A stretch of 64,000 nt of DNA from NCBI RefSeq assembly GCF_007859315.1, contig NZ_VOHA01000032.1:1-64000 (forward strand). The letters run 5' to 3'. The notes below the pieces were generated by a model. It was not told the DNA's origin. It did not search any database and worked only from the letters and a program-made list of their open reading frames with translations. The position numbers and the translations under genes are program-made. The first letter of the stretch is position 1, and each line of letters starts with the position of its first letter. Of this stretch, positions 41,186 to 50,070 are shown piece after piece. The stretch comes from Reyranella sp. CPCC 100927 (GTDB lineage: Bacteria > Pseudomonadota > Alphaproteobacteria > Reyranellales > Reyranellaceae).

Positions 41186-42811
41186 CTAATTTCGATTAGC
41201 GAGATAAACACCGGGCAGAGCCAGGAGCAACAATAAGGCGAGAAATGACCAATCACCAAACCGCGCAAACGGCGTTGCCGGCCCAGGCGGCGGCAGGTTG
41301 TGGTCGATGATGCCGGTTTTCTCCATGCCCAGTTGTGCCTCGACCCGCCCGAACCGATCGATAATGGCAGAGATGCCGGTATTGGCGACACGCACCAGCG
41401 GTAGTCCTTCTTCCACGGCACGCAGACGGGCGCTCACCATGTGCTGGTAGGGCCCGCTGGACGCGCCGAACCAGGAGTCGTTGGTGACATTGAGGATCCA
41501 GTCCGGGCGGTCGAGCGGGTCGACCACCGCGGCCGGGAAAATGGCTTCGTAGCAGATGATGACGCCCACCGGCGGCAGCCCCGGCAGGCGCATGGTCCGC
41601 CGCTCCAGGCCGGCCTCGAAGGAGCCGCGGCCAATGGTATCGGCCAGAAACGCATAGTAATGGCGCAGCGGCAGATACTCGCCCAGCGGCACCAGGTGGA
41701 TCTTGTCGTAGGTGGCGCGGATGAAGCCCTTGCCGTCGACCGCGTGCAGGCTGTTCCACTGCGGCCGCGCGCTGCCGGGCGATATGACGCGCGCCTCGTC
41801 CACCGTCATGGCACCGCGCGGCGCCCCGACGAGCAGGTAGCCGTCCGCGGGCGCCACTGTGGCGACGGTGCGCAGATAGTCGGGCGATTGCGCCAGCAGG
41901 AACGGCACGGCGGTCTCCGGCCAGATCACGTGGCGTAGGTCGGCCGGTCGGTCCGCCGTGCTCATGTCCAGCATCTTGGCCAGGTGCCGGTCACGCATTT
42001 CCCACAGCCATTTTTCGCTTTGCGGAATATTAGGCTGCACCAGCCGCAGCATCGGGCCGGTATTGGGGGACGGCGCGGCCAGCAGGACACGCGGCGCGGC
42101 GGCAACAAAGGGCAGCAGCAGCAGGACGCCGACGATCAGGACGGCGCGCCCGCGGCCATCGCTGAGCGCGGCGGGCAGGGTCAGAAGCGCAACCGTGAGT
42201 GCGCTCAGTCCATAGACACCGAACCACGCCGCCGGCTGCAGGGTGACGGCGGCAAACGCCCAGACATGACCGAACGGATTCCACGGATAACCGGTGAAGA
42301 CATGCCCGCGCAGCCATTCGAACGCCGCGAGCAGGACGGCAAACAGCAGCACCCGCAGCCAGCCCTGGCCCAGGCGCGGCCGGCGGCGCACGAGCCAGGT
42401 CCAGGACAGACACGACAGGCCGACGAAGATGGCCAGCACGACGGCCAGCCCGCCGACGATCGGCGGCCCGAGCGCCACGAAATCGGCCGGCGGCACCGAA
42501 AACGCCTCGATGATCCACAGACTGCCGACCGCGAAGTAACCCAGCCCCCACAACAGCCCGTCGCCAAAACTGCGTCGGTACGGTCGCTGCCGCGGCGGCG
42601 CGGCATCAGCCTCCTCGACCTCGGGCACGCGGGTGCCATCGATCAGCCAGAGCAGGCCGACCAGGCCCACCACCATCAGGGGGAACACATACCACGGTGG
42701 CATGGCGAAGCCGGCACCGGCGCCCAGCAGGGCAGCCAGCAGCCAGCGCCGCCAGCCGCGCATCGCCGCGACCGCGCAGGCGATGCGCCGGAGGGGCGAT
42801 TCGAGCGACAT
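41186..42811 (-). CDS. lnt: Apolipoprotein N-acyltransferase, Lnt
   Basis: Inner-membrane enzyme that adds the third acyl chain to the N-terminal cysteine of lipoproteins, 541 aa. About seven to eight membrane segments precede a nitrilase-fold periplasmic domain whose triad is E299 (HVIWPETAVPF), K370 (TYDKIHLVPLGE) and C420 (VIICYEAIFP). A last membrane segment closes the protein. ATG at 42811 follows an AAGGGA Shine-Dalgarno; in-frame sequence upstream of it belongs to the intergenic region. It follows the Pat-like gene by 46 bp on the same strand, and the PraR-like gene is 307 bp downstream. Confidence 0.96.
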   Translation of the reverse strand: MSLESPLRRIACAVAAMRGWRRWLLAALLGAGAGFAMPPWYVFPLMVVGLVGLLWLIDGTRVPEVEEADAAPPRQRPYRRSFGDGLLWGLGYFAVGSLWIIEAFSVPPADFVALGPPIVGGLAVVLAIFVGLSCLSWTWLVRRRPRLGQGWLRVLLFAVLLAAFEWLRGHVFTGYPWNPFGHVWAFAAVTLQPAAWFGVYGLSALTVALLTLPAALSDGRGRAVLIVGVLLLLPFVAAAPRVLLAAPSPNTGPMLRLVQPNIPQSEKWLWEMRDRHLAKMLDMSTADRPADLRHVIWPETAVPFLLAQSPDYLRTVATVAPADGYLLVGAPRGAMTVDEARVISPGSARPQWNSLHAVDGKGFIRATYDKIHLVPLGEYLPLRHYYAFLADTIGRGSFEAGLERRTMRLPGLPPVGVIICYEAIFPAAVVDPLDRPDWILNVTNDSWFGASSGPYQHMVSARLRAVEEGLPLVRVANTGISAIIDRFGRVEAQLGMEKTGIIDHNLPPPGPATPFARFGDWSFLALLLLLALPGVYLANRN

Positions 42812-42857
42812 CGGTCCCTTGTAGCCTGCGCGCCTGACGGCTGCATCCCACACGTGA

Positions 42858-45287
42858 TTACAGGCGCAACGAGACTTTTTGCACGGTGGGATCGTCCGGC
42901 ACCCGCAGGGGCACGAAGCCCAGCCGGCGGCTGAGCGACAGCATCGGCTCATTCTCGGACAGCACGTAGCCCATCACCGTCTTGAGACCGCGCGTGCGCG
43001 CATAGGCAATGATGTGGTTCATCAGGAAGGATCCCATGCCGTGGCCTTTCATATCACTGCGCACGGCAACGGCGAACTCGGCCGAGTCGTTGTCAGGATC
43101 GGCGGCGATGCGCACGACGCCCCAGGCGTGCCGACGGCCGTCGGCGTCGCCACCCAGCGCGATCAGGGCCATCTGGCGATCGTAGTCGAGCTGGGTGAGG
43201 CGCGCGGCCATCTCGTGCGACAGCCGCGGCAGCGGCGCGAAGAAGCGCATGCGCACGTCCTCGCGATCCATGCGGTCGGTCATTTCGATGATGAGCGGCT
43301 CGTCCTCCGGCCGCATCGGACGCAGCAGGAAGGTGCGACCGTCCGGCAATGCGTGCGTGCTCTCCAGTTCCTTGGGATAGGGTCGGATCGCCAGGCGCGA
43401 TGCCGCTTGCTCCGACGGCGCCAGCCAGATGCGCGCCGCCATCGCCACCGCGGCCCGCGCATCGACCCGCAGCGGATCGATGCGCAGCGACTCGATCTCG
43501 GGCAGGTCGACGGCGATCTGCGCCACCTTGATCAGGGTGAGCGCCAGCGCATCGAGCGCCGCCGCCGGCTGGCCGTCGCCGCCTTGCAGCAGCCGCCAGA
43601 CCCGCGTGCGGGTCATGACGTCGCGCGCCAGGGCCATGTTCAGCGGCGGCAGCGCCAGCGCGCGGTCATCAAGGCGACGGCCGACCAGCCCGCCGCGGCC
43701 GAACACCAACAGCGGGCCGAACACCGGATCCTCGCGCAGCGCCGCCACCAGGTCATAGGCCGTGCCCTCGACCGGCCGGAAGGTCGGTGCCGTCGCGATC
43801 GCCGCCGCCTGCAGCACGGCCAGCGACTCCTCCGGTGTCAGCTCGACACGCCCGGCGCGGCGCGCCAACTGCAGCACGGTGCGCGCGCGCTTGACGTCGA
43901 TGGTGAACGTCTCGGGTTGCGAGGCCGGCGTCTGCATCAGGATTTCGCGGTTGCGGCGGAAGTTCACCAGATGCATGAACCCGCGCACCGCCTGACGCGG
44001 CGTGTCGTAGTTCGGCATGCCGGCCTCGACGAACAGGTGCCGCGCCGCCTCCTGGGTGGCGCCGCCGACCCAGCTCGCCAGCACCGGCTTGCGGCTGGCG
44101 GCGGCGGCATCGATCAGCGCCTGCGCCGGTGCCGTGGCCGGCACGAACGGCGAGGGCGCATGCACGGCCAGCAACGCGTCCACCGTCGGCGCCGCCAGCA
44201 GCGCCTGGGCCGCCTCGGCATAGCGTTCGGCCGGCGCATCGCTGGTCACGTCGAGCGGGTTGCCGCGGGTCCAGGTCTGGCGTCCTTGCGTACCGGGCTC
44301 GATCGCCGCGAGCCGGCCGCCGAGATCCAGCAGGGTATCGGCGGCCAGCACGCCGAGCCCGCCGCCGTTGGCCAGGATGGCGAGCCGATCGCCCACCGGC
44401 TGACGCCGGCCGGCCAGCGTTGCCGTGGCCTCGAACAGCTCGTCCAGGTCGCCGACCCGCAGCATGCCGGCGCGGCGGAAGGCAGCATCGTAGGCTTCCT
44501 CGGTCACGGCACCGGAATACGCGTGCGCCGTACGCGCCGTCGCCGAGCGGCGGCCGGTCTTCAGCACGATGACCGGCTTGGCGCGCGCCGCCGCCCGCGC
44601 GGCCGACATGAAGAGGCGCGCGTCCTTCACCCGTTCGATGTGCAGCAGGATGGCGCGCGTTCCTTCATCGAGCGCCAGCCAGTCGAGCATCAGGCCGAAA
44701 TCGATATCGGTCATCTCGCCCAGGGTGACGGCGTAGCTGAACCCGATGCGCCGCGACGCAGCCCAGTCGACGGCGGCACTGGCCACCGCGGCCGACTGGG
44801 TGACAAAGGCGAGATCGCCGGCGACGGCCGCGGTCGGCGACAGGCTGGCGTCCAGCCCCAGCCCTGGCGATTGCAGGCCGACCGACGCCGGACCGAGGAT
44901 GCGCAGCCCATAGCGCCGCGCGATGCGCGCCACCAGGCGCCTGGCCTTGAGATGACGCTCGGCATCGCCGCCGCCCAGATCATCGGCAAAAATCACGGCA
45001 GCCTTGCCGCCGCGCCGGCCAAGATCGCGCAGGATGCCGGGGACATGCCGGCCGGGTGCCGCGATCAACGCCAGGTCCGGGGCCGCGGGCAGCGCGCGGA
45101 TGTCGCGGAATACGGCGCGATCGGCGTCGAGTGCGCCCCTGGGATTGACCAGCCACACCTCGCCCGCAAACCGGCCGTCGGTCAGCTTGCCCAGCAGCAG
45201 CGCGCCGACCGAGCCGGCCCGCACGCTGGCACCGACCAGAGCGACCGAACGGGGTTTCAGCAGAGCGTCGAGGTGGCGCAGGCTCAT
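42858..45287 (-). CDS. Pat-like protein acetyltransferase with degenerate acyl-CoA synthetase (NDP-forming) part
   Basis: 809-aa protein with a CoA-binding Rossmann domain (KPRSVALVGASVRAGSVG), succinyl-CoA-ligase-like domains, a remnant of the ATP-grasp domain and a C-terminal GNAT domain (about 640-809; VAVRSDMKGHGMGSFLMNHIIAYARTRG is the acetyl-CoA loop). In active NDP-forming ligases the phospho-His lies in an SHTGA motif; here the position reads AYSGA. The ATP-grasp part jumps from ESLAVLQAAAIAT to YDLVAALREDPVFGPLLVFG, so roughly 80 residues with the nucleotide-binding lysines are missing. The ligase is therefore probably dead, and the protein likely acts as an acetyltransferase of metabolic enzymes, as PatZ does. 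Confidence 0.88.
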   Translation of the reverse strand: MSLRHLDALLKPRSVALVGASVRAGSVGALLLGKLTDGRFAGEVWLVNPRGALDADRAVFRDIRALPAAPDLALIAAPGRHVPGILRDLGRRGGKAAVIFADDLGGGDAERHLKARRLVARIARRYGLRILGPASVGLQSPGLGLDASLSPTAAVAGDLAFVTQSAAVASAAVDWAASRRIGFSYAVTLGEMTDIDFGLMLDWLALDEGTRAILLHIERVKDARLFMSAARAAARAKPVIVLKTGRRSATARTAHAYSGAVTEEAYDAAFRRAGMLRVGDLDELFEATATLAGRRQPVGDRLAILANGGGLGVLAADTLLDLGGRLAAIEPGTQGRQTWTRGNPLDVTSDAPAERYAEAAQALLAAPTVDALLAVHAPSPFVPATAPAQALIDAAAASRKPVLASWVGGATQEAARHLFVEAGMPNYDTPRQAVRGFMHLVNFRRNREILMQTPASQPETFTIDVKRARTVLQLARRAGRVELTPEESLAVLQAAAIATAPTFRPVEGTAYDLVAALREDPVFGPLLVFGRGGLVGRRLDDRALALPPLNMALARDVMTRTRVWRLLQGGDGQPAAALDALALTLIKVAQIAVDLPEIESLRIDPLRVDARAAVAMAARIWLAPSEQAASRLAIRPYPKELESTHALPDGRTFLLRPMRPEDEPLIIEMTDRMDREDVRMRFFAPLPRLSHEMAARLTQLDYDRQMALIALGGDADGRRHAWGVVRIAADPDNDSAEFAVAVRSDMKGHGMGSFLMNHIIAYARTRGLKTVMGYVLSENEPMLSLSRRLGFVPLRVPDDPTVQKVSLRL

Positions 45288-45392
45288 GATGATCGCATGC
45301 TGACCCCGAAAAGCGTCACCGCCAAGACTCCGTCAGCGGTCCCGGTGTCGCGCTCGCCATCTTAGCGCAGTGGAATGGCAAAAGCCCTGGCT

Positions 45393-46826
45393 TCAGCTCT
45401 GAGTCACAGCCCGTCCCGCCCCTGTCGGGGCGGCGAGGTCTCGGCGGGTGAGCCAGACCGCCAGGGCCACGGTCGGCAGGCCGATGACGGTCGTGTACAG
45501 GAAGAACAGCACGTAGCCCTGCTGCGCCGGCGCCTGGGCCAGCACGGTCAGCAGATCGCCCAGCACCGGCAGCGCTGGGCCATGCGCCTGGGCCCAGTCG
45601 ACGATGGCACCCGACCAACCGCCGAGGAACTTGCCGGGCAGCAGCATCAGGGAGCTGAAGAGTGCGTATTGCGTCGCGGTGTAGGCCGTGTTGGTCAGGC
45701 TCGACAGGTAGGCGATGAACACCGAGCCCGAGATGCCGGTAACGAAATTGTCGGCCGAGATGGTGGCGGCCAGCAGCCAGACGTCGGGCTGGCCGTGTGC
45801 CGCCAGCGCCGCGAACAGCAGGTTGGTCAGCGGCAGCAGCAGCGCCATCCAGATCAGCGGCGCGCGGATCCCGTAGCGCGTGACGATGGCGCCGCCAGCC
45901 AGTGCGCCGCCGATCGACATCCAGAAGCCGTAGACCTTGCTGACGTTGGCGATGTCGGTCTTGGAGAAACCCATATCGATATAGAACGGGTTGGCCATCA
46001 CCCCCAAGGTGATATCGCTGATGCGGAACAGGCCGATGAAGGCCAGGATCGCCACCCCCAGCCATCCCATGCGCTGGAAGAAATCGAGGAACGGTCCGAC
46101 CACGGCAGTCGTGAACCACGCCGCGAGGCGCGATGAGACCGACTCTGCCGGCCCGTCATGCAGTGTCGCCACAACGCCTGCCGCTGTCGGTGCCGGCTCG
46201 CGGATCAGCAGGGTGGCGAGCACGCCGACGCCGCCCAGCGCCGCCATCGCGAAGTAGGCCATCCGCCAGTTGTAGATTTCCGCGACGTAGAGTGCGCCGG
46301 CGCCGGCGGCGAGCACGGCGATACGGTAGCCCAGCTGATAGGCGCCCGCCGTAGGCCCCTGCAGCTCTGGACCTGTCGCCTCGATGCGCCAGGCGTCGAC
46401 GGCGATATCCTGGGTCGCCGAGGCGAAGGCGACCAGCACGGCGGCGATCACCAGCGGCTGCAGGTCGCTGCGTGGATCGAAGCCCGCCATCAGCAGCAGG
46501 CCGAGCACGATCACCGACTGCGCCACCAGCATCCAGCTGCGCCGCCGCCCCAGCCACCGAGTCAACAGCGGCACCGGAAGGCGGTCCACCAGCGGCGCCC
46601 AGGCGAACTTCCAGGCGTAGGTCATCGCCACCCAGCTGATGAAGCCGATCGTGGTGCGATCGATGCCGGTCTCGCGCAGCCGCGCCGACAGCGTGCTGAA
46701 CACCAGCAGCAGCGGCAGCCCGCAGGAGAACCCCAGGAACAATGCCGAGCGCACGCTGCCATGGCGGTACGCGAGGATGGCCTCGGTCCAGCCGGGTCTG
46801 GTCTCGGATGCAGTGGAGTGAGGCAC
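45393..46826 (-). CDS. AmpG-like MFS transporter
   Basis: Major-facilitator permease with about 12-14 membrane segments, 477 aa. The AmpG signature is clear: FLGFSCGLPLLLVFSTLSARLRETG, YAWKFAWAPLVDR, and FASATQDIAVDAWRIE in the middle of the N-terminal half. AmpG imports anhydromuropeptides released during wall recycling. No beta-lactamase or wall-recycling gene is adjacent. The GTG at 46826 has AGGAC a few bases upstream, and no ATG gives the full first segment. A long palindromic repeat lies between it and the adenosine kinase gene. Confidence 0.88.
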   Translation of the reverse strand: MPHSTASETRPGWTEAILAYRHGSVRSALFLGFSCGLPLLLVFSTLSARLRETGIDRTTIGFISWVAMTYAWKFAWAPLVDRLPVPLLTRWLGRRRSWMLVAQSVIVLGLLLMAGFDPRSDLQPLVIAAVLVAFASATQDIAVDAWRIEATGPELQGPTAGAYQLGYRIAVLAAGAGALYVAEIYNWRMAYFAMAALGGVGVLATLLIREPAPTAAGVVATLHDGPAESVSSRLAAWFTTAVVGPFLDFFQRMGWLGVAILAFIGLFRISDITLGVMANPFYIDMGFSKTDIANVSKVYGFWMSIGGALAGGAIVTRYGIRAPLIWMALLLPLTNLLFAALAAHGQPDVWLLAATISADNFVTGISGSVFIAYLSSLTNTAYTATQYALFSSLMLLPGKFLGGWSGAIVDWAQAHGPALPVLGDLLTVLAQAPAQQGYVLFFLYTTVIGLPTVALAVWLTRRDLAAPTGAGRAVTQS

Positions 46827-46854
46827 TGCGGGTCCTTATGTCTTCCTTCGGACC

Positions 46855-46942
46855 GCGCGCGTCCACGCGCGCATCGGCGTGGCAGCGTGGACAGAACTCG
46901 CTCTACGCTTCGCTACGAGCGAATGCGCGCGTGGACGCGCGC
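46855..46942. repeat. Palindromic repeat, family E
   Basis: Perfect 20-bp arms (46855-46874 and 46923-46942; left arm GCGCGCGTCCACGCGCGCAT) enclose a 48-nt centre with its own stem (TCGCTC / GAGCGA). It separates the adenosine kinase stop from the ampG-like start on the minus strand. I see no second copy in the window. Confidence 0.85.
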
Positions 46943-46960
46943 GATCCAAAGCAACATGTT

Positions 46961-47935
46961 TCAAATCAACGTCTTCAGCGGCTTCTCGGGACGTGCGCCG
47001 ACGTGGCTGATGATCTCGGCGGCGGCAATACCGCCGATGCGGGCGCACTCGGCCAGCGGCAGGCCGCGCGTGAAGCCGTAGAGAAAACCGGCGGCATAGA
47101 GATCGCCGGCACCGGTGGTGTCGACGACCTTTTTCACGGGTGCGGCATCGACGACATGCACTTCCTCGCCGCGCACCACCACCGAGCCCTTGGCGCTGCG
47201 CGTCAGCGCCAGGACCTGGCCGTCACGCCGGGCCGCCTGCAGCGCATCGTCGAAGCTCTTGGCCTGATAGAGCGACAGCAGTTCGCCTTCGTTGGCGAAC
47301 AGGATGTCAACCTTGTTGCGCACCAGATCGAGGAACTCATCGCGCCAGCGATCGACACAGAAGGAGTCGCTCAAGGTCAGTGACACCTGCCGGCCGGCAG
47401 CGTGCGCCGCGTCCATCGCCTTGACCACGGCGGCCTTGGCGTCGGGCGCATCCCACAGATAGCCCTCGACGTAGGTGACCGCGGCCGATGCGACAAGCGC
47501 GGGATCGACATCGGCCGGGCTCAACGTCACGCAGGCGCCGAGATAGGTATTCATCGTGCGCTGCGCATCGGGCGTCACGAAGATCAGGCTGCGCGCCGTC
47601 GGCGGTCCCGACGTCGCGGCCGGCGTGTCGAACGCCACGCCGGCCGCCCGGATGTCGTGGCGGAACGTCCACCCCAGGCCGTCGTCGCGCACCTTGCCGA
47701 TATAGGCGGCCTTGCCGCCCAGCGAGGCGATGCCGGCCATGGTGTTGCCGCAGGAGCCGCCCGAGCATTCCACGGCCCCGCGCATCGCCTGGTACAACGC
47801 CTCGGCGCGCTCGGCATCGATCAGCGACATGGCGCCCTTGGCCAGCTTGTTCAGGCGCAGGAATTCGTCATCCGTGCTCGCCAGCACATCGACGATGGCG
47901 TTGCCCATGCCGAGCACGTCGTAAGATACGGTCAT
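46961..47935 (-). CDS. PfkB-family adenosine kinase
   Basis: Cytosolic sugar/nucleoside kinase, 324 aa. The PfkB motifs are GGSCGNTMAGIASLGGKAAYIGKV near the N-terminus and DTTGAGDLYAAGF at 272-284, where D278 is the catalytic base. Overall layout (MGNAIVDVLA start, NEGEL segment) matches alphaproteobacterial adenosine kinases that phosphorylate adenosine to AMP, though other nucleosides or sugars are possible. It lies 117 bp after the L,D-transpeptidase gene on the same strand; that gap contains a short GCGCCCAT/ATGGGCGC dyad but no evident promoter. Confidence 0.9.
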   Translation of the reverse strand: MTVSYDVLGMGNAIVDVLASTDDEFLRLNKLAKGAMSLIDAERAEALYQAMRGAVECSGGSCGNTMAGIASLGGKAAYIGKVRDDGLGWTFRHDIRAAGVAFDTPAATSGPPTARSLIFVTPDAQRTMNTYLGACVTLSPADVDPALVASAAVTYVEGYLWDAPDAKAAVVKAMDAAHAAGRQVSLTLSDSFCVDRWRDEFLDLVRNKVDILFANEGELLSLYQAKSFDDALQAARRDGQVLALTRSAKGSVVVRGEEVHVVDAAPVKKVVDTTGAGDLYAAGFLYGFTRGLPLAECARIGGIAAAEIISHVGARPEKPLKTLI

Positions 47936-48052
47936 GAGGGGGAGCCCGATCCTTCTCGTTGTTGCGCCCGCAGTATATCGGCGCCCATCGGCACAGGGCT
48001 ATCGCATATGGGCGCAGCCATGAAATTGCCTTGCCTTCGCAGGGTGAAAGAC

Positions 48053-48577
48053 TCAACCCGTCACGCACAGTGCATCGCCAGGACCGCACTCTCGCAAGAG
48101 AGACAGCAGATCCTCGCGGGCCAGGGCCACGCAGCCTTCAGTCGGTGCAAAATCGGTGTGCGCCACGTGCAGAAAAATGGCGCTGCCGTCGCCGGCCACG
48201 GGAGGATCGTCGTTGTAGCCCAGTTCGACGATGACATCGTAGAGCGCGTCATCGCGCCACAGGCGTTCGTGCCGGGCCGCATGCGGCAGGACGACGGCGC
48301 GATTGTAGTCCGGTGACGCCGGATCATCGCACCAGCCGTCGCTCGGCGCGATCGCGCGCAGCGCCAGCGCGGTCTGCGGCGGACCGGGCAGGCGATCGGC
48401 GCGATACCAGACACGCCGCAGCCGCCACGTGCCGGCGGGCGTCACGCCATCACCCTCGCGCTTGGCGGTATGCACGCCGCCGCGGCCCAACGCACAAGGG
48501 CGATCGCCGAGGTTGGGAATTTGGAACCGGCCGCGCGACGGAAGGGCCGGATCAGCGATGACCCGGAAATCCGTCAC
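48053..48577 (-). CDS. L,D-transpeptidase (YkuD) family protein
   Basis: 174-aa protein with the YkuD catalytic motif: histidines at H137/H140 and the nucleophile C149 in HVAHTDFAPTEGCVAL. This short group, without signal peptide or LysM domain, is common in Alphaproteobacteria; how it reaches the periplasm, or whether it acts on other substrates, is unclear. The GTG at 48577 overlaps the stop of the M48 protease gene (GTGA), so it is the last gene of a tightly coupled nuclease/protease/transpeptidase operon. Confidence 0.88.
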   Translation of the reverse strand: MTDFRVIADPALPSRGRFQIPNLGDRPCALGRGGVHTAKREGDGVTPAGTWRLRRVWYRADRLPGPPQTALALRAIAPSDGWCDDPASPDYNRAVVLPHAARHERLWRDDALYDVIVELGYNDDPPVAGDGSAIFLHVAHTDFAPTEGCVALAREDLLSLLRECGPGDALCVTG

Positions 48578-50070
48578 TCGCTCACCACGACCCGGACGCG
48601 CTGGCCCGGCACCAGCTTGTCGCCCGCTTGCAGACCATTGAGCACCAGGAACCGTTCCAGGCGATGGCTGTCATCGGCCGGGCTGCGGCCGGCCAGCCGC
48701 TCCGGCGTGTCGCCCGCCTTGACGGTGACGATGGCCAACCGCCGAGGCCGTGCCCGCGCTGCCTCGGCGGGGCTGATACGGCGGAATGTTTGGGTCGCGT
48801 TGAACATTTCCTGGGCCCGCGACGCCGATCCCAGTGCGCGCGATACCAGCAGGAACGTGCAGATGCCGGGCGGAAAGCTGATCGCCACGACCCGCCCGTC
48901 GACGTCGCTGCTGTCGACCGAGCGTTGCGTGACGCCGGTCGCCGCCTCGAAGCCATTGATGATCAGGGGACGCGGATCGGTCAGCGGTATCGAGGGAAAC
49001 AGCCGACGCATCGCATCGATCATGTTGCCTTCCGGCCGCCGTCGGGTGCAGGCGAACATCATGAAGGCATTGTCCGGGCCACGGGCCTGCACCGACTGCG
49101 GGTTGTTGAGCAGCGTATAGCCCGGGGGTGCCTCGAAGGCGAAGCCGAGCTGCGGATGCAGGAACCGCCGGCCGCGCGCAAAACCCTCCTGCGGCGTGTC
49201 GCCGTACAGCATGCCGTCGAGGGCATCGAGATAGGCCTCGGGCTCGCGCCGGCCGCCGGCATTGCCGGCGACCTCGGCGCGCGCCGCCTCGACACGATCG
49301 ATCGTGCGGGGATGCGTGGCGAATCGGGTCTGGCGCTCGAAGACATCCGGCGGCAGGCCCAGCACGCGCGCCAGCAGCGTGTTGTACTCCTGCAATCGCT
49401 CCAACGCGCGAACGGCGGCGTTCGAATCGTAGCCGGCCTTGGTCATCAACTGGATGGCGATGCGGTCGGCGTCGAACTCCTGGTCGCGCGAGTAGGCGCG
49501 CATCTGCGCCAGTTCCGTCTCGGCGAAGGCCAGGGCCAGTTGCGGATCGCGGGTGCTGCGCGCCACCTCGATGGCCGTCTGGTAGATGCGGGCCTCCTGG
49601 GCGCGGCGCTGCGCGGCATGCCGCGCCAGGATGTGCGCCATCTCATGGCCCATCACCGACGCCAGTTCGGCCTCGTCCTGCAGCACCGCCAGCAGGCCGC
49701 GCGTCACGAATACATCGCCCCGCTCGGTCGCGAAGGCATTGACGGTCGGCGCGTTCAACACCGTGAACCGCCAGTTGCCGGCGCCCAATGCGTTGGCGGC
49801 CACCAATTGCTGACCGACGCGCGTGACGTAGGCAGCGGCCGGACCCTCCGTGTAGGCGCCGCCATAGCGGCGCAACGCCGCCGCCTGCTGGTTGTCGGCG
49901 GCGGTGGCCCGAGTCTCGCGGGAAGCCGTCGGCGCAGGTGCCGCCGTCGTTGCCGGTGGCGGGCCGTCGGCTTGCGGCGCGCACGCGCTCGCCAGCGCCA
50001 GCCCGAGCAGCGCCAGCAGCGTGGAGATCACCCGGAACATCGGGCGCTGCTCCCGGTTGGGCACACTCAT
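48574..50070 (-). CDS. M48-family metalloprotease, lipoprotein, with LysM-like tail
   Basis: Zinc protease of the BepA/LoiP-like M48 group, 498 aa. The N-terminus is a lipoprotein signal with C30 in the lipobox (LALASAC), so it is probably anchored in the outer membrane facing the periplasm. The catalytic motif HEMAH is at 142-146 and the third ligand is in RDQEFDADR. The last ~60 residues (VTVKAGDTPERLAGRS...RFLVLNGLQAGDKLVPGQRVRVV) read like a LysM-type wall-binding module. Such proteins handle misfolded outer-membrane proteins. The start ATG at 50070 overlaps the upstream nuclease stop (ATGA); GGAGG lies upstream. Confidence 0.9.
   Translation of the reverse strand: MSVPNREQRPMFRVISTLLALLGLALASACAPQADGPPPATTAAPAPTASRETRATAADNQQAAALRRYGGAYTEGPAAAYVTRVGQQLVAANALGAGNWRFTVLNAPTVNAFATERGDVFVTRGLLAVLQDEAELASVMGHEMAHILARHAAQRRAQEARIYQTAIEVARSTRDPQLALAFAETELAQMRAYSRDQEFDADRIAIQLMTKAGYDSNAAVRALERLQEYNTLLARVLGLPPDVFERQTRFATHPRTIDRVEAARAEVAGNAGGRREPEAYLDALDGMLYGDTPQEGFARGRRFLHPQLGFAFEAPPGYTLLNNPQSVQARGPDNAFMMFACTRRRPEGNMIDAMRRLFPSIPLTDPRPLIINGFEAATGVTQRSVDSSDVDGRVVAISFPPGICTFLLVSRALGSASRAQEMFNATQTFRRISPAEAARARPRRLAIVTVKAGDTPERLAGRSPADDSHRLERFLVLNGLQAGDKLVPGQRVRVVVSE

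Noticed and set aside
42879-45365. 828-codon open frame on the plus strand opposite the Pat-like gene
   Set aside because: It mirrors a well-supported minus-strand gene; its translation is a low-complexity mix of Arg, Gln and His typical of the reverse strand in GC-rich DNA and has no recognisable domain.
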